NCBI GenBank assembly: GCA_963827855.1
Contig: CAWHBY010000002.1
Span: 3,410,001 to 3,474,000, forward strand
DNA length: 64,000 nucleotides
Reading direction: 5' to 3'
Origin: DTPU01 sp963827855
GTDB lineage: Bacteria > Planctomycetota > Phycisphaerae > Sedimentisphaerales > Anaerobacaceae
The position numbers were made by a program, and so were the translations under genes. The notes below the pieces were generated by a model, which saw nothing but the letters and a program-made list of their open reading frames with translations, searched no databases and was not told the DNA's origin. Positions 18,715 through 28,204 of the stretch are shown here, piece by piece (positions within the stretch are counted from its first letter, which is position 1; each line of letters begins with the position of its first letter).

Positions 18715-19291
18715 CGCATACCTCTGCTCTCCGAGTGGCCAGACACCCTGCGCAAACCTGGCCGGATCCCGAGCAAGAGGTTCCTCGTGCGGGTCAGCCA
18801 CGGTGCTGCGCGTACATCCCTGGCGTACGCGTCCGCCTCCCGAGGGGGCAGGCCTCGATTTGTCTGCAAAGAGGTCCTTGCCCACCCTCTGCAGAGGCGG
18901 GCCGGCAGAAATCCGGTGGCAGGCAGATCGATCTCCTGTAGGTCTCCCGGCCCACGCTCAGCTACACAGAACGCGCGAGGGCACTCCTGTCCAGGTCCCC
19001 CGGTTCTGCCAGAGCGCAGCCGCGATGGCCAACACCCGCGTCAATACGAGCACGCCTGCCCTCAACATTTTGATGTCCCTCGGCTCGTGGGAACCCTGAG
19101 TGTGGACCAAGGTTCAGAAAGGTTGCTTCCTGCATGCCCGAACCGGCGAGCCTTCTCCAAAGGACCAAGGCCATTATGGCAGACCCCCGCCCCCAAGTCA
19201 ACAGCGCATGCCGGTTAGGAAGCGATATCGAACGGCGTGTCACTGGAAACGTGACGCCGCAGCCTCTCAGAGGGCCCGATGGAGACCCTCT
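18715..19291. other. Intergenic region, 577 bp, holding a minus-strand promoter
   Basis: No supported gene. Open frames here are short and lack motifs. A promoter facing the LRR gene lies at 19173-19201, which would give a leader of about 450 bases; I see no riboswitch or small ORF that explains it. Confidence 0.5.
19173..19201 (-). promoter_or_regulatory. Sigma70-type promoter, TTGACT-N17-CATAAT
   Basis: Read on the minus strand: -35 TTGACT (19196-19201), 17-base spacer, -10 CATAAT (19173-19178). It faces the LRR operon. The flanks (TTGACTTG and CATAATGGCC) match the promoter at 48949-48977 closely. Confidence 0.6.
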
Positions 19292-20761
19292 CTACCTCGC
19301 CTGCGGCAGCCTGAGGGCCCCTTCCCTCTCCTTGGCCTGCTGAAGTTGGTGGATGATCGCCCGGCACGCAGTCAGCATCTCCCCATCCTGGGGATTGACC
19401 TTCTCGAGGCGGGAGAGCGTCGAGGTCGCTGCGTCAAGTTCCTTTCCCAAGGTCCGGCAGAGGAAGGCCAGGAGCAGCCCTGTGGCGGGGGGCGAGAGTT
19501 CCTCGGCCCAGGCCGCCGCCTCCCGCAATCGCTGGCTGGAGAGACTGGCCTCGAACAGGGCAAGGATCAACCCCTGGCGGTATAGCGCGGACGTGTCCGG
19601 CTTCCCGAGCTCATTGGTCAGAAAGGACAGGCGGTCCGCCACAGGCGGTTCCACGTCCTTCAGGTCGCCCGGGATCCGCGTGACCAGGCAGAACAGCGTG
19701 AGCGACCGCATGTCCCTGTCCCGGCCGGAGAGCTGCGTGAAGGCCGCCTTGAACTGATCGAACCAGGCCTCTGCGTCCTGCCCTGAGGCCAACTTGGCGC
19801 TGGACAGGAGACAATAGGCTGGAACCGGTTCAAAGCCTCTCTCCTTCTGGATGGTCTCCAGGTCCTGTATCGCCGTCTGGAAGTCGGGATTTCCCTTCAG
19901 CAGGTCCAGCCACGCGTAGACCGCCTCAGTCCCCAGCTTCTTGGACCGCAGATAGGCGACCAGATTGGCGGAGGCCAGGGTCTGTGCCGGCGCGACCTGA
20001 ATGCCCTTCGACTTCAGAAAGGCCACCATGTCTGCATTGCGAATCTTGCCGGTCAGGTCGCGGATGGTCTTGTTGAGGGCATAGCCTGGGAAGTCCTTCT
20101 CCCAGAAGGCCGCAGTGACGGACTTGAAGGAGGCGGCATACTGCTCTTGGATCTGCTGAAGCTGATTGCCGATCGCCAGGCTGGACCCGGATGGAGAGTC
20201 CGCTGCAGATTGGGTCTTCAGCTCGACCCACGTCTCGGGATGCATGGCCAGGGCTGCCAGATAGAGCCGGCCACCTGTCCGAAGCAGCGTGAGCATCTCC
20301 AACGTGCAGTAGGGCTTGGCGCCGACCGTGGCAACGTCGGAACAGACCACCTCGCCCGTGGTAAACACAATGCTCCGATTCCGGGCGACCGCCGGAAGAC
20401 GTCGGCCGTCCAGATCGACGACGAACCGTCCGGCCTCGGACTTGGTGACCTGGAGGCTGCGGTTCCGGGAGCCCCAAGGCAGGCTGTAGCTGCCGATGTA
20501 CTCGTCGAGGCTTGCGACGTCGGGCGATCTCGATGTGCCGCAGACTGCAGTTCCGCTTGCGTCGCTGGAGAGATGGGCGCTGCAGTAATCCTGCACTAGG
20601 GCGAGGACAAAGGCCTTGCCGGCCTCATTCCACTTCTCGTCCGCCAGTTGCGCATTGATTCTGTCCCGAAGCTCCAGGAGAGGATCCGCCGGCCCTGCCG
20701 CCAGCACTGTCGCACTGCCGAACACCAGGTTCAGCGTCAATGTGATCGTTCCCAACCTCAT
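19292..20761 (-). CDS. Exported protein of unknown function (489 aa)
   Basis: Not recognised. ATG 20761 starts a signal peptide (MRLGTITLTLNLVFGSATVLAAG); the frame extends further upstream but without export features. The mature protein begins with a predicted helical segment and a beta-rich stretch (YIGSYSLPWG, RFVVDLDGRRLP, IVFTTGEVVC) containing several cysteines. From about residue 250 onward it is largely helical, with repeat-like pairs such as AYCLLSSAKLASGQDAEAWF and LLAFLCRTLGKELDAATSTL that resemble degenerate TPR units. It has its own strong promoter (20903-20931), divergent from the GH51 gene and sharing a short control region with it. Confidence 0.7.
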   Translation of the reverse strand: MRLGTITLTLNLVFGSATVLAAGPADPLLELRDRINAQLADEKWNEAGKAFVLALVQDYCSAHLSSDASGTAVCGTSRSPDVASLDEYIGSYSLPWGSRNRSLQVTKSEAGRFVVDLDGRRLPAVARNRSIVFTTGEVVCSDVATVGAKPYCTLEMLTLLRTGGRLYLAALAMHPETWVELKTQSAADSPSGSSLAIGNQLQQIQEQYAASFKSVTAAFWEKDFPGYALNKTIRDLTGKIRNADMVAFLKSKGIQVAPAQTLASANLVAYLRSKKLGTEAVYAWLDLLKGNPDFQTAIQDLETIQKERGFEPVPAYCLLSSAKLASGQDAEAWFDQFKAAFTQLSGRDRDMRSLTLFCLVTRIPGDLKDVEPPVADRLSFLTNELGKPDTSALYRQGLILALFEASLSSQRLREAAAWAEELSPPATGLLLAFLCRTLGKELDAATSTLSRLEKVNPQDGEMLTACRAIIHQLQQAKEREGALRLPQAR

Positions 20762-20902
20762 GACGATGACGTCCCCAGGGTGCCAGACGCCCATTCGGAG
20801 CCCGACGCTCAACGCAAGGCGGGTCCGTGCCGGAATCCCTACAATCGCGGGCCCAGCGTGACGACCTCCGAGCTGGTCGGTCTTCTCCAAAAGGCCACCG
20901 TC

Positions 20903-20931
20903 ATTATCGCATAGGGCTGCAGGCAAGTCAA
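20903..20931 (-). promoter_or_regulatory. Promoter TTGACT-N17-GATAAT for the unknown exported gene
   Basis: On the minus strand, -35 TTGACT is at 20926-20931 and -10 GATAAT at 20903-20908, with a 17-base spacer. Its -35 box lies only 7 bases from the -35 box of the divergent GH51 promoter. Confidence 0.6.
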
Positions 20932-20938
20932 CCCGCGG

Positions 20939-20967
20939 TGGACAGCCTGCAGGGTTCGAGTTATGAT
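20939..20967 (+). promoter_or_regulatory. Promoter TGGACA-N17-TATGAT for the GH51 gene
   Basis: -35 TGGACA at 20939-20944, 17-base spacer, -10 TATGAT at 20962-20967. This places transcription start about 45 bases before ATG 21021. The two divergent promoters are nearly back to back, so a regulator bound between them could control both. Confidence 0.55.
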
Positions 20968-21020
20968 GGCACCACACGTGAATGGCACAAGTGGGGCTTT
21001 GCAGTTGAAAGGAAACAACT

Positions 21021-23009
21021 ATGGGTCAACACCTCTCACTGAGTTCCTGTGTCCTGAGGATCGCCTGTGTGGCTGCGGCGCTGGCCGTGCGTGCGCAGGC
21101 GGAGGAGCCGAACCCCGCGCCTGCGGCAAGACCGGCTGTGGCCGAGGTATCGGTGGACGCCTCGAAGTTGAGCGAGCCGATCAGCCCCTACATCTACGGT
21201 CAGTTCATTGAGCACCTCGGCCGCTGCATCTATGGCGGCATCTGGGCAGAGATGCTCGAAGACCGCAAGTTCTCGTTCCCTGTGCCCGCTGACAAGGACA
21301 TCTGGAGGCTGACCCGCGAGCAGGCCCGCGTCCTGGCCGCTTCTCCCTGGAAGGTCATCGGCCCTCAAGGCACGGTGGAGATGATCAAGCAGGGGGCCTT
21401 TGTGGGCGATCAGTCCCCGGCCATCAAGGCGACCGGAGACGGGACCGTCGGGATCTACCAGGAAGAACTGGGTCTGGTCAAGGGCAAGGCCTACGTCGGC
21501 TACCTGGTGGCGACCGGCGATGCCAAGGTGTCGCCCGTGACCGTGAGCCTGTCGTGGGGCCAGGCCGACCAGGAGAAGGCCGTGTTCACCGTCAAGAGCG
21601 TCAGTGCGAAGTACGCCAAGGTGCCCTTCAGCTTCACGGCCGGCGGCTCCACGGACAACGGCCGGCTGACGATCAGCACGTCAGGCAACGGGACTCTGAG
21701 GATCGGATGTGTGTCTCTGATGCCCGCAGACAACGTCGAGGGCTTCCGCAAGGACACCCTGGAGCTGCTCAGGCAGCTCAATGCCCCGGTCTATCGGTGG
21801 CCGGGCGGCAATTTCGTCAGCGGGTATGACTGGCGGGACGGCCTGGGAGACCGGGACAAGAGACCGACGCGCACGAATCCCGCGTGGACCGGCATCGAGA
21901 CCAACGACATGGGCATGGCCGAGTTTGTCCGGCTCTGCGCATTGATCAAGGCGGGACCCATGATCGCGGTCAACACGGGATTCGGCGACGCCTATTCGGC
22001 TGCGGCCGAGGTCGAGTACGCCAATGGCTCGACCGATACGCCGATGGGCAAGCTGCGGGCCAAGAACGGCGATCCCACCCCTTACGGCGTGAAGTGGTGG
22101 TGCGTGGGCAACGAGATGTGGGGCGACTGGCAGCTCGGGTATATGCAGCTCCGCCACTACGTCCTCAAGCACAACTGGATCGAGGAGAAGATGCGCCAGG
22201 TGGACCCCACCATCAAGACCGTGGGTAGCGGCGACGTGGGAGACGGCGGACCGCGGAGCTGGACACGCGGCATGCTGACCAGTTGCGCAGATTACATGGA
22301 CCTGATCAGCGAGCACTTCTACTGCCAGACCCGGGAAGACATCGCCCAGCACGTCCAGCAGGTCCCGACCCAGATCAAACGGATCGCGGACGCCCACAGG
22401 AAATGGCGCGAGGAGCTGCCTTCGCTCAAGGGCAAGGACATCCGCATCTCCCTGGACGAGTGGAACTACTGGTATGGCCCTCACGTCTTCGGCGAGCTCG
22501 GCACCCGCTACTTCCTCAAGGACGCCCTGGGTATTGCCGCGGGCCTGCACGAGTACTACCGCAACAGTGACATCATGTTCATGGCCAACTACGCCCAGAC
22601 CGTCAACGTGATCGGCTGCATCAAGACCACCAAGACCGCCGCTGACTTCGATTCTACAGGCCTGCCCCTGATGCTGTACCGCCAGCACTTCGGCACCCTC
22701 CCTGTGGCAGTCCAGCACGGGGCTGCACCGCTGGATGTCTCTGCTGCACTGACTGCCGACAAGAAGGCCCTGACCATCGCAGTCGTCAATCCCACCAAGG
22801 AGTCCGCCCAGTTGAAGCTGAACCTCAGCTCCGTGAAGCTCGGCGGCAAGGCCCAGACCTGGGTCATTGCAGGCGACGATCCCATGGCGTACAACCAGCC
22901 GGGTGAGGCCCGCAAGGTGGACATCCAGGATGCCGGGACCACCGACCTCTCCGGCGTCGTGTCCGTCAAACCGCTCAGCATCACGCTCTGGAAGGTGGCA
23001 GTACAATGA
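21021..23009 (+). CDS. Secreted alpha-L-arabinofuranosidase, GH51 (662 aa)
   Basis: Retaining arabinofuranosidase that would release terminal arabinofuranosyl residues. AAGGAA lies a few bases upstream of ATG 21021, and the first ~27 residues form a signal peptide ending AQA. GH51 features: ISPYIYGQFIEHLGRCIYGG near the start of the mature protein, RWPGGNFVSGYDW (~259), the acid/base in VGNEMWG (Glu365) and the nucleophile in ISLDEWNYWYG (Glu480). A carbohydrate-binding-like beta domain (~110-235) interrupts the barrel start, as in many long GH51 enzymes, and a C-terminal beta-sandwich closes the protein. The stop overlaps the next gene's start (ATGA), so the pair is co-expressed. Confidence 0.93.
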   Translation: MGQHLSLSSCVLRIACVAAALAVRAQAEEPNPAPAARPAVAEVSVDASKLSEPISPYIYGQFIEHLGRCIYGGIWAEMLEDRKFSFPVPADKDIWRLTREQARVLAASPWKVIGPQGTVEMIKQGAFVGDQSPAIKATGDGTVGIYQEELGLVKGKAYVGYLVATGDAKVSPVTVSLSWGQADQEKAVFTVKSVSAKYAKVPFSFTAGGSTDNGRLTISTSGNGTLRIGCVSLMPADNVEGFRKDTLELLRQLNAPVYRWPGGNFVSGYDWRDGLGDRDKRPTRTNPAWTGIETNDMGMAEFVRLCALIKAGPMIAVNTGFGDAYSAAAEVEYANGSTDTPMGKLRAKNGDPTPYGVKWWCVGNEMWGDWQLGYMQLRHYVLKHNWIEEKMRQVDPTIKTVGSGDVGDGGPRSWTRGMLTSCADYMDLISEHFYCQTREDIAQHVQQVPTQIKRIADAHRKWREELPSLKGKDIRISLDEWNYWYGPHVFGELGTRYFLKDALGIAAGLHEYYRNSDIMFMANYAQTVNVIGCIKTTKTAADFDSTGLPLMLYRQHFGTLPVAVQHGAAPLDVSAALTADKKALTIAVVNPTKESAQLKLNLSSVKLGGKAQTWVIAGDDPMAYNQPGEARKVDIQDAGTTDLSGVVSVKPLSITLWKVAVQ

Positions 23010-24835
23010 TCCATACCGTGAGGGTCGCTATCGTCTGTGCCGCAGCCACGATGCTCTGTGGCTGCAGCACGGGGGCTCGTGAAGACGCATCCTCCAATAA
23101 GGTGGTCTTCAAGGGCAAGACCTTCGAACATAGATGGGCCCTCAAGGAGCTCAACAGCCAGTTGCCTTCGGACTGGTCGCAGTACAACACCCTGGTGATG
23201 GAGATCAGGACCTCCAGCCCGCAGCGGTTCTCTCTGTGGCTGCATACATCCAACGGCAAACGCAGGCTGATGCTCCAGCCCTTCGGCCAGAATGTCTGGC
23301 TGCGGGCCTCCATCCCGCTGCAGTACTTCAAGGGAAGGGACCAGAAGGGGACAGACCTGGCCTCTGCCAGCAACCGGCGGACCAACTCCTTCTGGATGTC
23401 CGTCTGGGGTCCATTCGGCGACCTGAGGGATGTACAGGCCCTGAGCGTCGCCATGGACTACCCCCTGAACAGGCCCTCCGTGGAGATCCGCTCCGTGACC
23501 CTGTCCAAGGAGGACCAGGGATCAGAGTTCATTGAGCAGGATAAGCAACCTGTGGTCGACGAGTTCGGCCAGTGGGCCCATGCAGACTGGCCCTCGAAGA
23601 TCAAGAGCCGCCAGCAACTGAACCAGGAGTTGGCGGACGAGGCCAAGGCCTTTGGACCCGGCGACTTCGGGTTCTGCAAGTACGGTGGATATGCCTCCAC
23701 CAAGGCCGCTGCAACAGGGTTCTTCAGGGTCGAGCAGGTGGGCGGCAGGTGGTGGTTCGTCGATCCTGATGGCCACCTGTTCCTGTCCACTGGCTCCAAC
23801 GGCATGGGCCGCGCCCGATCGGCTAGGCCCGGCCCTCGCGGTGCAGGCGGGGCATCTGCCGATGCCGGCGGCACGCCGGACCGAACCGCGGCCCGCATGG
23901 AGGCCTGGGGCCTGACCACGATCGGCAACTGGTCTTCGGTCAGACCCGGCGAGGATCAGCGCAAGGCCTACGTCGTGACTTTCAGAGGCCCGCGTACGCA
24001 GGTCTCCTTCCTGGGCATGCAGGACGTGTACTCCGATGAGTTTGCGACCAATGCCGATACAGCGGCCAGCCAGCAGTGTAGCTCCAGCAAGGACGATCCA
24101 TGGCTGCTGGGCTACTTCATCGGCAACGAGCCGCCGTGGCCCGGCAGGGAGTCCGAGGTGGTGGACCTCTTCCTTGCGGGCCCGGATACGGCCACGCAGC
24201 GTAAGTGCAAGGAGTTTCTGGCCCAGGCCGATACGCCGGATCGGCGGAGGGAGTTCGTCTACGGGATGTTCGAGCGATACCTCACCCTGGTCTGCCAGGC
24301 CATCAAGAAGTACGACCCCCATCACCTGAATCTGGGCATCCGCTTTGGCGGCACCCCACCCGAGGCGGTCTTGCGACTGGCCAGGATGTTCGACGTCTGC
24401 AGCATCAACGTGTACGAATACGAGCCGACCCGGCAGATGAAGAAGGTCTTCGAGGCCACGGGCCGGCCCATCATGATCGGCGAGTTCCACGTGGGCGTTC
24501 CTGCCAACGGCCTGGGCGCAGGCCTGGTCCAGACCGCCAACCAGGTCGAGCGGGGAAAGGGCTATCGCTACTACATGGAGCAGGCAGCCAGCCAGCCGTG
24601 CTTCGTCGGCGCACACTGGTTCCAGTGGCGTGATGAACCGGTCCTGGGCCGCATGGACGGCGAGAACTACAACATCGGCTTCGTGGACGTCACAGACAGG
24701 CCCTATCCTGAATTGGTGGCCGCAGCCAAGGCCACACACAAGCAGTTGGCCGACGTGCACGCCGGCAAGACGCAGCCCTTCGGCAATCGCCCCAAGGCCT
24801 CAGAGGCCGGCACCCCGGCATCCCCCTGGAACTGA
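23006..24835 (+). CDS. GH50-like beta-agarase lipoprotein (609 aa)
   Basis: ATG overlaps the GH51 stop. The N terminus is a lipoprotein signal with lipobox L-C-G-C (Cys20), so the enzyme is probably membrane anchored. Residues ~35-165 form a beta-sandwich CBM-like domain. The catalytic part starts at GFFRVEQVGGRWWFVDPDGH, a strong hallmark of GH50-type agarases. The TIM barrel then shows the acid/base in GYFIGNEPPW (Glu375) and the nucleophile in IMIGEFHVG (Glu493). A Gly/Ala/Arg-rich stretch at ~270-292 replaces part of a loop. GH50 enzymes act on agarose or related galactans. With four sulfatases nearby, a sulfated galactan or arabinogalactan is a reasonable but unproven substrate. Confidence 0.8.
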   Translation: MIHTVRVAIVCAAATMLCGCSTGAREDASSNKVVFKGKTFEHRWALKELNSQLPSDWSQYNTLVMEIRTSSPQRFSLWLHTSNGKRRLMLQPFGQNVWLRASIPLQYFKGRDQKGTDLASASNRRTNSFWMSVWGPFGDLRDVQALSVAMDYPLNRPSVEIRSVTLSKEDQGSEFIEQDKQPVVDEFGQWAHADWPSKIKSRQQLNQELADEAKAFGPGDFGFCKYGGYASTKAAATGFFRVEQVGGRWWFVDPDGHLFLSTGSNGMGRARSARPGPRGAGGASADAGGTPDRTAARMEAWGLTTIGNWSSVRPGEDQRKAYVVTFRGPRTQVSFLGMQDVYSDEFATNADTAASQQCSSSKDDPWLLGYFIGNEPPWPGRESEVVDLFLAGPDTATQRKCKEFLAQADTPDRRREFVYGMFERYLTLVCQAIKKYDPHHLNLGIRFGGTPPEAVLRLARMFDVCSINVYEYEPTRQMKKVFEATGRPIMIGEFHVGVPANGLGAGLVQTANQVERGKGYRYYMEQAASQPCFVGAHWFQWRDEPVLGRMDGENYNIGFVDVTDRPYPELVAAAKATHKQLADVHAGKTQPFGNRPKASEAGTPASPWN

Positions 24836-25634
24836 GCACGCTAGCTCTCAGCCGTCAGCTTTCAGGCATGAGCCGGAGGCGGCGGGGCGGATTCATGTGC
24901 ATGTCCGGCTGAGAGCTGACAGCAGATGGCTAACCAGGGCGAACGCAAAGTCGCTCCTGTACATCGTGAGGATGAGCACAGGTTCCTGGCGACGGATGCC
25001 CTTTCTCATGGCCGCGGCCTGTGGTCGCGTTGGCCAGGAGAACTGAAGGAGGTTTTGGCCGCTAACCCCACGAACTCCGCGAACGGCTGTCGCCGCCTCG
25101 ACAGCTTGGCCTCAGTCGTGGCGTCGCCGTACGCGACGCTTCGCGTCTGCCAGTCAGGCCTTGCCTTCCGGGCGATCTTCGCTGCTCTCCGCTTGGTCAA
25201 GAGCTTGCCCCGCGTAGAACAGCTCGCTCGCATGCGTACGGCTCAGTCTGTGTGCGGAGGTCCCGGCGTGCTATCCTTCTTTGAGACTATGGAGAAGGCA
25301 GCTCCACTGCAGCCTAAGCCGCAGATCAGGCGGCGGAGCTATGAGTATGCCAACACCCACAACCCTGCGCCAGCGTTCGCGGGGTTAGCGGGGTTCGCGG
25401 CAAGAAACCAAGAACGCTTCCCAGCCAGTCGCTCCCGCGACTGCATCGGTCCGTCCGCCTGCGGCGGATGACAGAGAATTCACGTCTCTTTGGGGCAGGC
25501 CGACTTTGCGATTGCCCTGGATAGCCAACAGCCCCCTCTTGAGCTTGGACGTGCAAGCTCGTATCATGGACCGCACAGGATGTCGGTGCATCGGCATGGA
25601 GTCATACGTACACACCCGTGAAAGGTGGACCAGC
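24836..25634. other. Long intergenic region with heptamer and nonamer repeats, no supported gene
   Basis: Seven-base arrays (AGCTCTC, AGCCGTC, AGCTTTC... at 24842-24880; AGCTGAC, AGCAGAT, GGCTAAC at 24907-24934) follow the agarase stop. Nine-base units of GGGTTAGCG / GGGTTCGCG type occur on one strand at 25371-25402 and in the opposite orientation at 25057-25086. A plus-strand frame of 181 codons (24926-25471) crosses these repeats, has no family signature and is probably non-coding. Confidence 0.55.
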
Positions 25635-26972
25635 ATGAGCATGTCCAGACGAGCATTCCTAGGTAGTGTCACTGCAGGGGCAGCCGCATTCACGTTTGTG
25701 CCCGGTCGCGTGCTGGGCCAGGCGGGCGAGCCGCCAGCCAGCGAGAAGCTCAATATCGCAGGCGTGGGCGCAGGGGGCATGGGCGCAGGCAACATCGATG
25801 CGGTGAGCAGCCAGAACATCGTCGCCCTGTGCGACGTGGACGACGAGCGGGCAGCCAAGACCTATGAGAAGTTCCCTGGCGCCAAGAAGTACAGAGACTA
25901 CCGCAAGATGCTCGACGCGATGGGCAAGGAGATCGACGCAGTCATCGTGGCGACCCCGGACCACACCCACGGCGTCATTGCCATGGAGTGCATCAAGCGA
26001 GGCAAGCACGTCTACGTCCAGAAGCCGCTGACCCACTCGATCTACGAGGCCAGGGCCCTCAGACAGGCAGCCATCGAGCACAAGGTCATCACCCAGATGG
26101 GCAATCAGGGCCATTCCTCTCCGGGCATTCGCTCGATCTGCGAGTGGATCTGGGACGGCGCCCTCGGTCCTGTGCGCCAGGTCCACGCCTGGACCAACCG
26201 ACCCATCTGGCCCCAAGCGATCGACAGGCCCAAGGGCACTCCCGAGATCCGATCGTCCCTGGACTGGGACCTCTGGCTGGGCCCTGCCCTTGCACGGCCC
26301 TACCATCCCTCGTATCTGCCGTTCAACTGGCGAGGCTGGTGGGACTTCGGCACCGGCGCGCTGGGTGACATGGGCTGCCACATCCTGGATGCAGCATTCT
26401 GGTCCCTCAAGCTGGGCGCGCCCACCAGCGTGCAGGCCAGCGTGACCAAGCTCTCTGAATCCGCTGCCAAGGAGACCTATCCGCTCTCATCCATCGTGAC
26501 CTTCCAGTTCCCCGCAAGAGGCGACATGCCGCCTGTGACCCTCACCTGGTACGACGGAGGCCTGACTCCGGCCAGACCTGCTGAGCTGGAAGAAGACCGG
26601 AAGATGGACGACGGCGGAAGCGGGTCTCTCTTCGTAGGCGACAAGGCCAAGCTGATCGCCGGCACCTATGCGGGCGGTCCTCAGATCATCCCCTTTGCCA
26701 AGATGAAGGAGTACAAGAGGCCGGCCGAGTCTATGCCCCGGATCAGAGGCGGCCACGAGATGAACTGGGTGGAGTCCTGCAAGACCGGCAAGCCCGCCTC
26801 GTGCGACTTCTCCTATGCGTGCCCCTTCACGGAGATGGTCCTGCTGGGCAACCTGGCTGTGCGTTTCCCTGGCGTGAAGCTCCTGTGGGATGGCGCAGCC
26901 GGCCAGGTGACCAACCTCCCAGAGGCCAACGCCATCGTCAAGCCCACGTTCAGGGAAGGCTGGAGCGTCTAG
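25635..26972 (+). CDS. Tat-exported Gfo/Idh/MocA oxidoreductase (445 aa)
   Basis: NAD(P)-dependent sugar oxidoreductase family, exported folded by the Tat system. ATG 25635 has AAGGTGG at a 6-base spacing and begins with a twin-arginine signal (MSMSRRAFLGS, then hydrophobic TAGAAAFTFVPG). The Rossmann region shows GVGAGGMGAGNI, ALCDVDDERA and the conserved EKP-like block as VYVQKPLTHSIYEAR (Gln in place of Glu). The C-terminal half has GDMGCHILDAAFWSLKLG and NPF-like substrate-site segments typical of planctomycete paralogues. It lies downstream of the arabinofuranosidase and agarase but 800 bases away, so it is probably a separate transcript. A hairpin at the stop codon marks its end. Substrate unknown. 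Confidence 0.9.
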   Translation: MSMSRRAFLGSVTAGAAAFTFVPGRVLGQAGEPPASEKLNIAGVGAGGMGAGNIDAVSSQNIVALCDVDDERAAKTYEKFPGAKKYRDYRKMLDAMGKEIDAVIVATPDHTHGVIAMECIKRGKHVYVQKPLTHSIYEARALRQAAIEHKVITQMGNQGHSSPGIRSICEWIWDGALGPVRQVHAWTNRPIWPQAIDRPKGTPEIRSSLDWDLWLGPALARPYHPSYLPFNWRGWWDFGTGALGDMGCHILDAAFWSLKLGAPTSVQASVTKLSESAAKETYPLSSIVTFQFPARGDMPPVTLTWYDGGLTPARPAELEEDRKMDDGGSGSLFVGDKAKLIAGTYAGGPQIIPFAKMKEYKRPAESMPRIRGGHEMNWVESCKTGKPASCDFSYACPFTEMVLLGNLAVRFPGVKLLWDGAAGQVTNLPEANAIVKPTFREGWSV

Positions 26973-26987
26973 CGGGCTGCGCCCGCT
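26971..26987 (+). terminator. Hairpin overlapping the stop codon of the oxidoreductase
   Basis: A 7-bp perfect stem (AGCGGGC / GCCCGCT) with TGC loop begins inside the TAG stop codon. There is no T tract. The hairpin at 43850-43870 has the same arrangement (stem starting AGC in a TAG stop, TGC loop). Confidence 0.5.
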
Positions 26988-26990
26988 GGT

Positions 26991-27318
26991 CAGCCATCAG
27001 CGGTTAGCGATTAGCGGTTAGCCAAGAGCCGGCAGCGGCTGGGCTGTGGCCGCTGCGCGGCCCACTGTAAGACCGTAGCGGCTACGCCGCTCACAGTCCG
27101 ACGGTCCGACCGTCTGACTGTCCCACTGTTTGACTGTCCGACTGCCTTACCGTCCTACGGTCCCACAGTCCTACCGTCTTACCGTCCGACTGTCGTATCC
27201 TCCTACCTGAGGCCGCGAGGGTAAGAACCTCTGAAGGTAAGAAGGTACACCGGTAGCGGCTTCCCCGCTCACTGTCCGACTGTCTTACCGTCCTACGGTC
27301 CGACTGTCCCACCCTCCT
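26991..27318. repeat. Composite heptamer then octamer short tandem repeats
   Basis: 26991-27041 is built of 7-base units (AGCCATC, AGCGGTT, AGCGATT, AGCGGTT, AGCCAAG, AGCCGGC). 27093-27206 is an array of about 14 octamers of consensus NGTCYNAC (for example TGTCCGAC, CGTCTTAC, GGTCCCAC). 27271-27318 is a second shorter octamer array. Small GC palindromes lie between them. No gene is visible. Confidence 0.75.
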
Positions 27319-27321
27319 GCC

Positions 27322-27519
27322 TTCCTGGTGCACGCCTACGACGACGACACCTGCAAGGTCGAGGAATCCACACTCTATGCCCAACGGCTCTTCGAGCACA
27401 AAGTCCCCGTCGAGCTGCACCTCTTCCCCAAAGGCGGCCACGGCTTCGGGTTGGGAAGAAAGGCCGACGGCACAGACCAACGGCTCCCCCTGTTCGCGGC
27501 CTGGCTGCAGCGAAACTGA
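27322..27519 (+). pseudogene. C-terminal fragment of alpha/beta hydrolase (dienelactone-hydrolase/acetylesterase type), repeat copy 1
   Basis: The frame encodes FLVHAYDDDTCKVEESTLYA followed by VELHLFPKGGHGFGLGRK and PLFAAWLQRN: the catalytic Asp and His region and C terminus of a secreted esterase-like hydrolase. Nothing upstream encodes the rest; the fragment abuts the octamer array. A nearly identical fragment is at 32754-32952, so this is the conserved part of a dispersed repeat rather than a working gene. Confidence 0.7.
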
Positions 27520-27612
27520 AAGAGGCCTGGTGGTGTCGTGATTCTCGTGGTCTTCATCGCGACGAGCGGCCATCAGCTATCAGCTTCTAGCAGGAACAGG
27601 ACTTCGAGTCTT

Positions 27613-28040
27613 CGCGTACCTCCGGCTGAGGGCTGACGGCCGAAAGCTGACAGCCGGTTCTGTGACCTTGCGACATTTTTCGCAGTTTTCGATTGCCCTA
27701 CACTCACACCCGGGCAATAATACTCGCACGTTTAGGTGAAAAGCTAATTGACAGCCGAGGGATGTCGTTCATGGCTGAGACTGGCACCAGGTGCGGACTG
27801 CGGGACCCGGCAACACCGGGGTCAGGTCTTTCACACCATTGCTCTCGTTCGACCTTGTGACCCTGCCCCACATATCCGCGCTGGTCGTCGTCTCTGTGAG
27901 TTGCTCGGCACTAGGTGAGGAAAGTTCGTTCATTGGCTGCCAACAGCCGGCCGGAGAGTGTCTGTTCCCTCCTCAAGAGCCAGACCCCGGTCCCCATCCG
28001 CTGCCCGCGCCTGACCGGGACGTGGTCTCTATTTGGGAGA
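27613..28040. repeat. Dispersed direct repeat R2, copy 1
   Basis: Begins with the heptamer run GGCTGAG GGCTGAC GGCCGAA AGCTGAC, followed by a stretch shared with 33119-33352 and, from about 27785 on, with 33704-33990. A hairpin CCCGG-caaca-CCGGG occurs in all three copies, followed by a conserved GGTCAGGT/GATCAGGT. No coding content is seen. Confidence 0.75.
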
Positions 28041-28176
28041 CATAATGTCCAGTTGTTATCTGGTGCCATGCACCGACGGCCTCGAGGTCTGGGCGACGTG
28101 GTGACTTTGGTGGGAAGGCGATCGGGAGTACTCAGCCTTTCTGCCGCAAAGACGAAAAATACGTAGTCTCCACAGC

Positions 28177-28204
28177 TTACATTTTGTGTTGTGTCCGCCA
28201 TAAT
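28177..28204 (+). promoter_or_regulatory. Possible promoter TTACAT-N16-CATAAT before the lipoprotein cluster
   Basis: -35 TTACAT (28177-28182), 16-base spacer, -10 CATAAT (28199-28204). It would start a transcript about 180 bases before the LpoB-like gene. The -35 is weak. The rest of 28041-28391 shows nothing recognisable. Confidence 0.35.

Noticed and set aside
18962..19243. Short minus-strand gene between the promoter at 19173 and the LRR gene
   Set aside because: Its start lies upstream of the promoter and the product has no features; a long untranslated leader is the simpler reading.
24926..25471. 181-codon plus-strand frame
   Set aside because: Runs across heptamer and nonamer repeats, has no family signature and no convincing ribosome site.
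27093..27206. Possible CRISPR array
   Set aside because: Units are 8 bases, contiguous and degenerate, with no spacers of constant length and no cas gene.
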